Positions 5,042-11,103 of a stretch of 20,363 bases of DNA are shown in pieces. The notes beneath the pieces were generated by a model. That model was not told the DNA's origin, did not search any database, and worked only from the letters and a program-made list of their open reading frames with translations. A program made the position numbers and the translations under genes. Source of the stretch: a virus; IMG/VR virus record IMGVR_UViG_3300043774_001251, positions 1 to 20,363 of that record. One strand, written 5' to 3'. Each line of letters opens with the position of its first letter. Positions within the stretch are counted from its first letter, which is position 1.

Positions 5042-5210
5042 AGACAAAGGATTCATGACACCCATAGCAGTATAGCTTAGGAGAGTCTGGATAAACAAAG
5101 CGTCCACCTAGAGCAATACCCTCAGTTTTTGCCATGTCAACCATAGCTGGGCTAGGATAGCCATAAAAAATATTAACTAACTCATGTTGACATTCTGGAC
5201 AATTATTCAT
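5022..5210 (-). CDS. Small zinc-ribbon protein
   Basis: The 62-residue protein has CPEC (4-7) and CYGC (48-51), an arrangement of a structural zinc ribbon. Between them lie YGYPSPAMVDMA and IALGGRFVYPDSPK. I recognise this pattern as a conserved small protein in phages and actinobacteria, but it has no assigned function. The start is fixed by an extended -10 box 6 nt upstream. Nucleic-acid or protein binding is likely. Confidence 0.75.
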   Translation of the reverse strand: MNNCPECQHELVNIFYGYPSPAMVDMAKTEGIALGGRFVYPDSPKLYCYGCHESFVSNLQEI

Positions 5211-5216
5211 ACATAA

Positions 5217-5225
5217 ATTATAGCA
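5217..5225 (-). promoter_or_regulatory. Extended -10 promoter (TGCTATAAT)
   Basis: On the minus strand the box ends 6 nt before the ATG at 5210, so the transcript should be leaderless. It is just downstream of the oxygenase gene and touches its stop codon region. Confidence 0.65.
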
Positions 5226-5810
5226 TTATTGGCTGAAGTTAATTTCATATTTAGGATTGGCTGTTATCCACATAGGGATCGAATATCTGGCGTTTAAAAT
5301 TTTGTCTACGTGATGCTCATACTCTTCTCCTTGGGATGGAAAAACAATTGCCTCAAAGGCTTTTGGTGTGTAAGAGTATTCTAAGCTATCAAACTTTATT
5401 GTTCCATCATTTTCATTAGAGTTAAGGTATAAAACAAAACTATATTTAAAGTGACTATTGTCGTTTGGACCTGCGTCTAGATGCCTATTTACAATTGCAC
5501 CAGGAAACTGTTTTGCTAAATGAAAAGAGGTAACATATAGCTCTTCTGGATCATTATATGCAAGCTTTATTTGCTGAACAACATCCCTGAATAAAAGACG
5601 TAGCTCTTCGTGTATGTCAGGTATTTTTTCAAGAGTTGGGTTTGAGTCTGTCCAAACCTCATCAACCCCGAATCTCCATACACACCTGTTGGGATTGCCC
5701 ATTTCAGAGTAAGTGCTAAAATTATTAATGTTGAGGTCAATATAGTCGATATAAAAATCTGCTTCTCGTGGTGTAATAATGTTTGGAAGTATCTTAATAT
5801 TTTTATTCAT
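5226..5810 (-). CDS. 2OG-Fe(II) oxygenase, prolyl 4-hydroxylase type
   Basis: The double-stranded beta-helix core shows the full metal and cosubstrate set: NRHLDAG gives the iron ligands H110 and D112, YEHHVDK the distal histidine (H166 or H167), and ARYSIPMWI the arginine (R175) that binds 2-oxoglutarate. The length (194 aa) suits a minimal P4H-like enzyme that hydroxylates a protein side chain or small molecule using O2. I chose the ATG at 5810. A TTG at 5822 would add four residues but has AGAAAGG directly abutting it. It is divergent from a GT8-like glycosyltransferase, whose promoter overlaps its 5' end. Confidence 0.85.
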   Translation of the reverse strand: MNKNIKILPNIITPREADFYIDYIDLNINNFSTYSEMGNPNRCVWRFGVDEVWTDSNPTLEKIPDIHEELRLLFRDVVQQIKLAYNDPEELYVTSFHLAKQFPGAIVNRHLDAGPNDNSHFKYSFVLYLNSNENDGTIKFDSLEYSYTPKAFEAIVFPSQGEEYEHHVDKILNARYSIPMWITANPKYEINFSQ

Positions 5811-5815
5811 AACTC

Positions 5816-5843
5816 TTGACAACCTTTCTGCTTTTGATATAAT
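5816..5843 (+). promoter_or_regulatory. Strong promoter for the GT8-like gene
   Basis: TTGACA (5816-5821), 16-bp spacer and TATAAT (5838-5843) preceded by TGA. The predicted start of transcription (about 5850) is immediately before a 17-bp hairpin. Confidence 0.75.
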
Positions 5844-5852
5844 TATATCAGT

Positions 5853-5901
5853 AAGTTGCCTTTATGGGAAGGTGGAATTGGTGGTCCTATGAAGGCAACT
5901 T
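5853..5901 (+). promoter_or_regulatory. 17-bp hairpin at the 5' end of the GT8-like mRNA
   Basis: Arms 5853-5869 and 5885-5901 pair over 17 continuous base pairs, including two G-U pairs in the RNA, around a 15-nt G-rich loop. No T-run follows, so it is not a classical terminator. It would form the very 5' end of the transcript, as a stabiliser, a protein-binding site or an unrecognised regulatory RNA. The loop contains GGTGGAATTGGTGG, reminiscent of a tRNA D-loop, but no cloverleaf can be drawn. Confidence 0.6.
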
Positions 5902-5926
5902 GCTATTTAATTAGAGGGTATTGTGA

Positions 5927-6751
5927 ATGTCAAATTATTGTATAGTCTATAGCATCCATTCAGACAAGACAGATATAGATAATCTATTACAGTGGAGAGA
6001 GTTGCTTTTTTCTTTGAAGACATTGAGGTCTGTAAATAAAGAAGTAAACGTAAAGGTTTATGTGTCGCCGCCAGATCGCATTAACAATATAACCATGTTT
6101 CCAGACATGAATAATTTAGAAATTATTCCAATTAAAAATCCCAACAATAACTATTCTATTCTGGGAAAAGAAGTTGCCATGTGGCTTGAAATGAAATATA
6201 ATGCTGCATTTCATACGCTTAGCACATCTTCTTATGACAAAATTTTAATGATAGATCCAGATACAATTTATTACAAGGATCCAAATAGTCTTGTTGAGAA
6301 ATACCAAGAGGATGCTTTTTATTCTGCTCCAGATGAAAATCAAGAACTATTTAACTACCTAGAAACAGACAAAAAATATATGAATGATGGGGTTGTTATT
6401 GTTCCAAGATGGTCCCTTGACATTAAAGATGAACTACTGCTTGCTAGATATAACTTTACCAATGATATAATAAATAAGCATAAAGATACCTTTAGCGATG
6501 AAGATATTTTTTGGAGGAATAGTGTTGGTTGGGCATCTCCTCAATACGGCATATATGAATATTTATTAAATGCTAATAGACCAGTTAAATATTTTGATTC
6601 TAAAGATGTGGCTAACTTGTCAGATTGGAATTCAGAGCTACCCCCCATTATTTTGCACTATTGGCATGTTGGATATCAAGATCACTTGCCAAAAGAATAT
6701 TGGCCAGACATTGATGACACGCATATGACAAAAATCCACGAAAAGGTTTGA
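5927..6751 (+). CDS. GT8-like glycosyltransferase
   Basis: This 274-residue protein has a GT-A fold. It shows an N-terminal strand (YCIVYSIHSD), the nucleotide-sugar/metal motif IDPDT (D110, D112) after a hydrophobic strand, YMNDGVVIV (151-159), which is the acceptor-side motif of GT8-like enzymes, and LHYWHVG (243-249) carrying the late metal-binding histidine. It should transfer a sugar from a nucleotide diphosphate donor. Donor and acceptor cannot be read from sequence. The start has AGAGGG 8 nt upstream, beyond a long hairpin leader. The stop codon is embedded in the -35 box of the tRNA promoter. Confidence 0.85.
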   Translation: MSNYCIVYSIHSDKTDIDNLLQWRELLFSLKTLRSVNKEVNVKVYVSPPDRINNITMFPDMNNLEIIPIKNPNNNYSILGKEVAMWLEMKYNAAFHTLSTSSYDKILMIDPDTIYYKDPNSLVEKYQEDAFYSAPDENQELFNYLETDKKYMNDGVVIVPRWSLDIKDELLLARYNFTNDIINKHKDTFSDEDIFWRNSVGWASPQYGIYEYLLNANRPVKYFDSKDVANLSDWNSELPPIILHYWHVGYQDHLPKEYWPDIDDTHMTKIHEKV

Positions 6752-6776
6752 CAATTTGATAGCCATCATATATAAT
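6748..6776 (+). promoter_or_regulatory. Perfect consensus promoter of the tRNA cluster
   Basis: TTGACA (6748-6753), 17-bp spacer, TATAAT (6771-6776), all consensus. Transcription should start about 6 nt before tRNA-Asn. The -35 overlaps the TGA of the preceding gene. Confidence 0.85.
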
Positions 6777-6788
6777 TAAAACACAAAT

Positions 6789-6860
6789 TGACCATTAGCT
6801 CAACGGCAGAGCAGAGAGCTGTTAACTCTAAGGTTCCTGGTTCGAATCCAGGATGGTCAG
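6789..6860 (+). tRNA. tRNA-Asn(GUU)
   Basis: Acceptor TGACCAT/ATGGTCA, D stem GCTC/GAGC, anticodon loop CTGTTAA, T arm CCTGG-TTCGAAT-CCAGG, discriminator G. CCA is not encoded. The outermost anticodon-stem pair is a G-A mismatch. It is the first of four tRNAs from a shared promoter. Confidence 0.93.
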
Positions 6861-6914
6861 CTAATGGTGTGGTCCATACCACTCTCACAGGGTAGGAGAT
6901 AAAAATGGACACTA

Positions 6915-6985
6915 GTGACTATTGCATAGTGGTAGTGCGTAACCTTGCCAAGGTTAATGTGCGAGTTCGATTCTCGCTAGTCGCT
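6915..6985 (+). tRNA. tRNA-Gly(GCC)
   Basis: Acceptor GTGACTA/TAGTCGC (one G-U), D stem GCAT/GTGC, anticodon arm TAACC-TTGCCAA-GGTTA, T arm GCGAG-TTCGATT-CTCGC, discriminator T, which is usual for glycine. CCA is not encoded. A ribosome-site-like AGGAG and an ATG lie just upstream (6894-6907). Confidence 0.93.
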
Positions 6986-6989
6986 CTGT

Positions 6990-7066
6990 GGTCTTGTAGC
7001 TCAGTTGGTTAGAGCACTACCCTGTCACGGTAGGGGTCGCCAGTTCAAGTCTGGTCAAGATCGCCA
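6990..7066 (+). tRNA. tRNA-Asp(GUC)
   Basis: Acceptor GGTCTTG/CAAGATC (one G-U), D stem GCTC/GAGC, anticodon arm CTACC-CTGTCAC-GGTAG, T arm GCCAG-TTCAAGT-CTGGT, discriminator G. A CCA end is encoded (7064-7066), alone among the tRNAs here. It starts 4 nt after tRNA-Gly. Confidence 0.93.
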
Positions 7067-7067
7067 C

Positions 7068-7140
7068 GCCTCTATAGCTCATCTGGTAGAGCGACGCACT
7101 TGTAATGCGTAGGTGACGGGTTCAAGTCCTGTTGGAGGCT
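7068..7140 (+). tRNA. tRNA-Thr(UGU)
   Basis: Acceptor GCCTCTA/TGGAGGC, D stem GCTC/GAGC, anticodon arm ACGCA-CTTGTAA-TGCGT, T arm ACGGG-TTCAAGT-CCTGT, discriminator T. CCA is not encoded. Last of the four-tRNA cluster. A TATAAT (7147-7152) follows directly and may help express the next gene. Confidence 0.93.
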
Positions 7141-7170
7141 CTGTAGTATAATTAATAAAGAGGAGAAGTT

Positions 7171-7983
7171 GTGAGATATACAGAAAGTATTGAGTATCCA
7201 GGTATTAATTTTATTAAAGATAATGCAGATTTTTATAAAGAAAAATTTATGAAAGATACAATATTAGTTTTTAGAAATGCAAATCTTTCTTACGATCAGC
7301 ACGAAGAATTACAAAGAGTTCTTGGAGATACCTTTGGATGGTTTCCAAACACTACCAGTGGCGGTATTTCTAGATATATTGAAAACCACTCAGCCAATCA
7401 TGCCGTTAATAAAAACAATAAAGCCGAAGTAATCTTGCCTTGGCATATTGAGCACCCATATCTAAAAAATCCTATTATTGCTGGATTGTGGAATATGTTT
7501 AAGTTTAACTTAGAAAAAGATCATGGAGAAACTTTATTTATAGATACCGCTAAGATTTATGCCATGCTTTCCAATGAAGATAAAGAGTTTTTGGATAAGT
7601 GTATAGTTAATTCATTTCCATATGGTAATGGCACAACAATGCAACGTGGTCCAGCAGTTGGGCCACATTGGCTTACTGGTGAAACAATTATAAGATTTAG
7701 TCTTAATGATATTAGAAAAAATTGGCATGACCTATATTCTTTTGATGGACGACAGCCAACAGAAGAAGAAAATGAACGATTTATAGAAATTGGTAACTGG
7801 GTTATTAACACTATCTGGAATAACGACGAGCATCTTTTAGTTCACCAATGGCAGCAGGGAGATGTCATTATCCCAGACTTACATAAACTGGCTCATGCGG
7901 TTAGAGGTGGATTTACTCCTGATGATAGAGAGTTTACTGGGCTGTGGTCTTACCAAACCACGGAAGAAGAGTCTTATCAATAA
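7171..7983 (+). CDS. TauD/TfdA-like 2OG-Fe(II) dioxygenase
   Basis: The 270-residue protein matches TauD-type clavaminate-synthase-like dioxygenases in layout. It shows the first iron ligands in PWHIEHP (H92, E94), GETLFIDTAKIYAML (119-133), and the distal region QGDVIIPDLHKLAHAVRG with H242 and an arginine in DDREFTGLW (R253) for 2-oxoglutarate. The length is typical. The predicted reaction is oxidation or hydroxylation of a small molecule or modified residue. GTG is the start, with AAAGAGGAG 5 nt upstream. It may be co-transcribed with the tRNAs, and it is followed by two putative virion genes. Confidence 0.85.
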   Translation: MRYTESIEYPGINFIKDNADFYKEKFMKDTILVFRNANLSYDQHEELQRVLGDTFGWFPNTTSGGISRYIENHSANHAVNKNNKAEVILPWHIEHPYLKNPIIAGLWNMFKFNLEKDHGETLFIDTAKIYAMLSNEDKEFLDKCIVNSFPYGNGTTMQRGPAVGPHWLTGETIIRFSLNDIRKNWHDLYSFDGRQPTEEENERFIEIGNWVINTIWNNDEHLLVHQWQQGDVIIPDLHKLAHAVRGGFTPDDREFTGLWSYQTTEEESYQ

Positions 7984-7987
7984 AGCA

Positions 7988-7996
7988 TGATATAAT
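7988..7996 (+). promoter_or_regulatory. Extended -10 promoter (TGATATAAT)
   Basis: The box ends 6 nt before the ATG at 8003, giving a leaderless transcript for the putative virion gene pair. Confidence 0.65.
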
Positions 7997-8002
7997 TAAA
8001 AC

Positions 8003-8284
8003 ATGGCTGAACATGCACTAATTACTTTATCTAATACAACTGCTCTTAGATTGACACCACTTGGAACACATTCTGGAATGGACTTTACCCTGCAAAATGT
8101 AAACGCTTCTGGATACATTTATATTGGTGGCGAAGGGGTTACTTCAGAAAATTATGGATTTAGGATTCTTCCTAATCACTCTGTCTCTTTTGAGCTACCA
8201 CCAAAAGATGCTTTGTTTGCTATTTCTTCTGTAGATGCAATGAAGCTTGCAAAGATCACAATGGGGCTAGAGGTTCAAGACTAG
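8003..8284 (+). CDS. Putative virion protein, beta-rich (93 aa)
   Basis: The protein is composed of short beta strands separated by Gly/Asn turns, for example SGMDFTLQNVNASGYIYIGG and NHSVSFELPPKD. This pattern is familiar from small phage decoration, fibre or baseplate proteins. There are no catalytic motifs and no cysteine. It overlaps the next gene by one base (TAGTG), so the two are translationally coupled and probably function together. The assignment is by style and context only. Confidence 0.65.
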   Translation: MAEHALITLSNTTALRLTPLGTHSGMDFTLQNVNASGYIYIGGEGVTSENYGFRILPNHSVSFELPPKDALFAISSVDAMKLAKITMGLEVQD

Positions 8285-8730
8285 TGGCTAGATTTACTCA
8301 TCCAGCATTTGGAGATGTTGGTGGTTTGACAACTGAGGTTAAAACATATTCTCCAGTTTGGTCTGGAACAGGGTTAGCTTTTACTGGTGCCCCAGCAACT
8401 GGGTCTTATGTCAAGATTGGCAATATGGTAATTGTACAAATAGAGGTTATTTTTACAAATGTTTCAAACTTTGGAACTGGCCAATACTCTCTGACCCTAC
8501 CGTTTGCTTCAAAATACCACACTGACGTTTATGGTGGATCTATCCATGACGTAGTTAATCAGGGTGTGGACCACTATAGCATCAAGGGTCATCTATCTGA
8601 TTCAAGCACGGCCATGACTATCTGGGGTGTTGGAAGTTCTGCAAAAGACGAACCCTTTGACCACAACAGTCCAATAAACCTTACAACGACAGACAAATTC
8701 CACATGTCATTTACATACATTTGTGAATAA
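8284..8730 (+). CDS. Putative tail-fibre/appendage C-terminal-domain protein
   Basis: The protein begins MARFTHPAFGDVGG and continues into a beta-rich domain with YSPVWSGTGLAFTG, GSYVKIGNMVIVQIEV and FGTGQYSLTLPF. Repeats of this kind (alternate hydrophobic strands, G-x-G turns, LTLP) are typical of receptor-binding or capping domains at the ends of phage and marine-virus fibre proteins. At 148 aa it is a stand-alone domain, without a long fibre shaft. It starts with GTG overlapping the upstream stop. It is a possible target for the nearby modification enzymes, by inference. Confidence 0.7.
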   Translation: MARFTHPAFGDVGGLTTEVKTYSPVWSGTGLAFTGAPATGSYVKIGNMVIVQIEVIFTNVSNFGTGQYSLTLPFASKYHTDVYGGSIHDVVNQGVDHYSIKGHLSDSSTAMTIWGVGSSAKDEPFDHNSPINLTTTDKFHMSFTYICE

Positions 8731-8739
8731 AATATCTTC

Positions 8740-8768
8740 TTGCAGAATAATAATTTTTCTGTTATAAT
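8740..8768 (+). promoter_or_regulatory. Promoter of tRNA-Glu
   Basis: TTGCAG (8740-8745), 17-bp spacer, TATAAT (8763-8768). The start of transcription falls within a few bases of the tRNA 5' end. It probably also serves the exonuclease-nrdH genes downstream. Confidence 0.75.
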
Positions 8769-8777
8769 TTTACATAA

Positions 8778-8850
8778 GGTCCGTTAGGGTAGCGGTCATC
8801 CCACCTGCCTTTCATGCAGGGCATCACCAGTTCGAATCTGGTACGGACTG
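8778..8850 (+). tRNA. tRNA-Glu(UUC)
   Basis: Acceptor GGTCCGT/ACGGACT (G-U at the first pair), anticodon arm CCTGC-CTTTCAT-GCAGG, T arm ACCAG-TTCGAAT-CTGGT, discriminator G. CCA is not encoded. It lies alone, 18 bp before the exonuclease gene. Confidence 0.92.
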
Positions 8851-8868
8851 CTTAGTAGAAAGATTTAA

Positions 8869-9438
8869 ATGATTACATATATTGGACTAGATGGAGAAAT
8901 GTCTAGTGCAGACATTCACACTGGTGGAAAACTTATTCAAATTGGTATGGCAAAAATGCAAGATGGAAAAATGATATCTATTGCTAGCATGCTAAATCCA
9001 GGTAGCATGGAGTGGTCTGAAGAGGCTGAAGCTGTCCATGAATTTACACAAGACTACGTCGAAAAGTTTGGGCTAGACCCATCACTGGTTGATCAAGAGC
9101 TTGCATCTTGGGTTGGTCATGGCTTAGAGCGTAGAGATACTATTGCCGTAGGCTTTAATGTTGGATCTTTTGATATGCCATTTGTAAAGCAATCATTACC
9201 AATTTTATTTAGCAAATTTTCTAGACGTACCGTTGATCTAAACGCACTAATTTTTTCTTTATCTGATACTGATAAGGAATTTCAAAAGATTAAAGCCAAT
9301 GCAAAACGCTATGCTGAGCAGCAAATGAACAACATGTTTGATGGATTTAAAAACAGGCAACACGATGCAGAATATGATTCCGTAATGGCATTGTATTGTT
9401 TCGAATACATTCGTAGTCTTATGAAAAAGGAGAAGTAA
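8869..9438 (+). CDS. DEDDh 3'-5' exonuclease (oligoribonuclease/DnaQ-like)
   Basis: All the acidic motifs are present: GLDGEMS (D8, E10) for Exo I, GFNVGSFDMPF (D102) for Exo II, and RQHDAEYDS with H165 and D170 for Exo III. HDAEYDS marks the DEDDh subgroup. At 189 residues it is a single-domain enzyme similar in size to oligoribonuclease. It should remove nucleotides from 3' ends using two metal ions, in RNA turnover or proofreading-like trimming. The start has AGAAAG 6 nt upstream. It overlaps nrdH by one base (TAATG). Confidence 0.88.
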   Translation: MITYIGLDGEMSSADIHTGGKLIQIGMAKMQDGKMISIASMLNPGSMEWSEEAEAVHEFTQDYVEKFGLDPSLVDQELASWVGHGLERRDTIAVGFNVGSFDMPFVKQSLPILFSKFSRRTVDLNALIFSLSDTDKEFQKIKANAKRYAEQQMNNMFDGFKNRQHDAEYDSVMALYCFEYIRSLMKKEK

Positions 9439-9659
9439 TGACAACAGTATACACAAAACCGTCATGCGTTCAGTGTGACATGACAAAGAGGTACATGGAC
9501 AAGCTTGGTATTGAGTATAATACCGTTGATATTACTGAAGATGAAGAAGCCCTTGATATGATTATGGAGCTTGGCTTTAAGTCAGCACCAGTAGTTATAT
9601 CAGATGCTGGCAGCTGGGCTGGGTTTCAGCCTGAAAAGATCAACCTTTTAGCTGCTTGA
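9438..9659 (+). CDS. nrdH: NrdH-redoxin
   Basis: The 73-residue glutaredoxin-like fold has the CVQC active site (10-13), which is the signature of NrdH, a cis-proline in SAPVV (P51) and the C-terminal WAGFQPEKI (60-68) close to the W-S-G-F-R-P-D-K motif. NrdH supplies electrons to class Ib ribonucleotide reductase from thioredoxin reductase. No reductase genes are in the window, so it may serve the host enzyme or one encoded elsewhere. It is translationally coupled to the exonuclease. Its stop overlaps the promoter of groES. Confidence 0.93.
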   Translation: MTTVYTKPSCVQCDMTKRYMDKLGIEYNTVDITEDEEALDMIMELGFKSAPVVISDAGSWAGFQPEKINLLAA

Positions 9660-9684
9660 CTTTTCTTTACTAAATTAGTATAAT
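9656..9684 (+). promoter_or_regulatory. Promoter of the groES unit
   Basis: TTGACT (9656-9661, overlapping the nrdH stop), 17-bp spacer, TATAAT (9679-9684). A 25-nt leader with a strong ribosome site follows. Confidence 0.8.
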
Positions 9685-9709
9685 AAATATATAACAGAGG
9701 GAGAACTTA

Positions 9710-10003
9710 GTGATCAAACCACTAGAAGATAAGGTTGTTGTAAAACCTATCATTGAAACAGAGAAGACCAGTTCAGCTGGTCTAATTATTGCAGCACTTG
9801 AAAAAGAACGTCCTACTGAGGCAATCGTTGTTGCGGTTGGTCCAGGCACTGTTTTTGGAAACGGAGACAAGATGACTATTGATCTTAAGATTGGAGACAA
9901 GGTTGTGTTCTCTAAGTATCAGGGTACAGAGATTACGGTAGATGGTGAGGATCTTTTGATTCTTGCATACCGTGACATTTTTGCTGTGCTTGAGGGAGAG
10001 TAA
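9710..10003 (+). CDS. groES: Co-chaperonin GroES (Cpn10)
   Basis: The 97-residue protein has the family start (IKPLEDKVVVKP), a mobile-loop region (ETEKTSSAGLII, about 16-28), VVAVGPGTV (41-49), the KIGDKVVFSKYQGTEI block and the final DLLILAYRDIFAVLE. GroES caps GroEL and sets the size of the folding chamber. Phage versions, such as T4 gp31, adapt the host chaperonin to fold a capsid protein, and no GroEL is present here. The GTG start has AGAGGGAG 6 nt upstream. It overlaps the next gene as TAATG. Confidence 0.93.
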   Translation: MIKPLEDKVVVKPIIETEKTSSAGLIIAALEKERPTEAIVVAVGPGTVFGNGDKMTIDLKIGDKVVFSKYQGTEITVDGEDLLILAYRDIFAVLEGE

Positions 10004-10191
10004 TGTCTTTGCCAGATCTTGATTGGTCTTACGACTATGAACGTGGTTATAAGGATGCATTAAGCAAAATGATTGAAAAGTTTAATCAAGAATATAACGA
10101 GACCGCTGCTGAAGATCCACACTTTGCTTTTTATGCAAGGTATGTTGTTGATACCTTACAGAAAGAGCTCGATCCGCAGATAGAAAATTAG
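10003..10191 (+). CDS. Small acidic hypothetical protein (62 aa)
   Basis: This is an aromatic-rich, acidic, mostly helical protein (DLDWSYDYERGYKDAL, then EDPHFAFYARYVVDTL). It overlaps the groES stop by one base and so is translationally coupled to it. The motif YERGYKDA is common in tiny phage proteins. No function is known. Confidence 0.7.
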   Translation: MSLPDLDWSYDYERGYKDALSKMIEKFNQEYNETAAEDPHFAFYARYVVDTLQKELDPQIEN

Positions 10192-10193
10192 CT

Positions 10194-10340
10194 ATGGGAC
10201 AAACGTGGATTGACATCTTGTCTGACCCCCATCATATTCTTGCTGACTTTATAATGAATGTTGGCTTTGAAATAGCTTTTGCCTGGCTTACATATTTGAT
10301 CATTATTAAAATTATTGATAATCGACAAAGAAAAAAATAA
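10194..10340 (+). CDS. Tiny single-span membrane protein (48 aa)
   Basis: MGQTWIDILSDP is followed by an interfacial stretch, one long hydrophobic helix (about 24-41) and a basic tail (NRQRKK), giving an N-out/C-in membrane peptide. It starts 2 nt after the previous stop, inside the groES unit, and ends 2 nt before the next small gene. The tight spacing and sensible composition support it. Function unknown. Confidence 0.6.
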   Translation: MGQTWIDILSDPHHILADFIMNVGFEIAFAWLTYLIIIKIIDNRQRKK

Positions 10341-10342
10341 TC

Positions 10343-10498
10343 TTGAATGATTTTGAAGCTGAATTGGCAAGCGTTAGCAAAAAACTTGATCAAATTGAAG
10401 CTGAACTTGTAATGAACCAAGAAGCCATAGAATCTATAGAAATGAGGCTTCGTCTGCTTAAAACAGAGTTAGACTTTGAAGCTGATAAAATGGTATAA
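10343..10498 (+). CDS. Tiny coiled-coil protein (51 aa), TTG start
   Basis: The reading frame from TTG at 10343 encodes a heptad-patterned helix: EAELASVSKKLDQIEAELV, then MNQEAIESIEMRLRLLKTEL. It follows the membrane peptide by 2 nt, and the pair recall a small membrane protein plus coiled-coil (spanin-like or Rz-like) arrangement, though that is speculative. Its stop codon lies in the -10 box of the next promoter. Confidence 0.6.
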   Translation: MNDFEAELASVSKKLDQIEAELVMNQEAIESIEMRLRLLKTELDFEADKMV

Positions 10499-10499
10499 T
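10491..10499 (+). promoter_or_regulatory. Extended -10 promoter (TGGTATAAT)
   Basis: TGG followed by TATAAT, with a poor -35. It precedes the first cupin-like gene by 25 nt and overlaps the stop of the coiled-coil gene. Confidence 0.55.
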
Positions 10500-10524
10500 A
10501 TATAGGCAAACAGAAAGAGCTGGT

Positions 10525-11103
10525 ATGAACTTAAAAGACTTGGCACTAAAACCAACAGCCACCTATATTCAGGGGTACACAACAGAATACCCAGATAAAT
10601 GGGATTATTTTATTAACTTTGTTGACTACTGTAATAAGGTAGATTGGGTACAGCAAGACGAAGCAGAGCGTAAACGCTTTATTGAAAGTGGTCGCTTAAG
10701 AAAAGGTCTGTTACAAATTTGGGGATATTTTACCATGTTTGCAGAAAATCCAACCGAAACACCAGACATCATGATTAATATAGATAAACTAAATGCTCAA
10801 ATTAAATCTGATTATGGTGAAGAAAAAAGATCTTCTTTTGCAATCGTTAATTTTAGCAATGCTGAAAATGTAACAAACAGACATAATGACTTAACTCATA
10901 ATTTCTACGTACAGTGCATTGGCTCTGTTACATGGAAAATCTATGAATCAATTAGTTCACCAGAATATAAAGAGTATACGCTAGAGCCTGGAGATGCAAT
11001 TCTTGTGCCAGCTGGAGTTTCTCACGAAGTGGTAGCTCTAGAACCACGTGCTGCAATTACCATGGCCTTTCATGGACTAGGTGAAGAGGTTTCCGAAAAA
11101 TAA
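10525..11103 (+). CDS. JmjC/cupin-like putative 2OG oxygenase (paralogue A)
   Basis: The 192-residue protein ends in a cupin barrel. TNRHNDLTH supplies H120, D122 and H125, and after GSVTWKIYE and the turn LEPGDAILVPAGV the distal histidine is H167 in SHEV. R175 in EPRAAITMAFH could bind the cosubstrate. The H-x-D...H set matches JmjC/cupin-8-type Fe(II)/2OG hydroxylases. It aligns along its core with the protein at 11607-12164, with the same residue numbers for the ligands. The start has AGAAAGAG 7 nt upstream. The stop overlaps the next ATG. Confidence 0.75.
   Translation: MNLKDLALKPTATYIQGYTTEYPDKWDYFINFVDYCNKVDWVQQDEAERKRFIESGRLRKGLLQIWGYFTMFAENPTETPDIMINIDKLNAQIKSDYGEEKRSSFAIVNFSNAENVTNRHNDLTHNFYVQCIGSVTWKIYESISSPEYKEYTLEPGDAILVPAGVSHEVVALEPRAAITMAFHGLGEEVSEK

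Noticed and set aside
5264-5272. Perfect DnaA box TTATCCACA
   Set aside because: It is single and lies within the coding sequence of the 2OG oxygenase, without repeats around it.
5853-5901. Degenerate tRNA in the GT8 leader
   Set aside because: The loop resembles a tRNA D-loop, but no anticodon or T arm can be folded; a single long hairpin explains the sequence better.
6864-6902. 12-codon mini-gene between tRNA-Asn and tRNA-Gly
   Set aside because: It starts in the tRNA trailer with no ribosome site, and its composition is not convincing.
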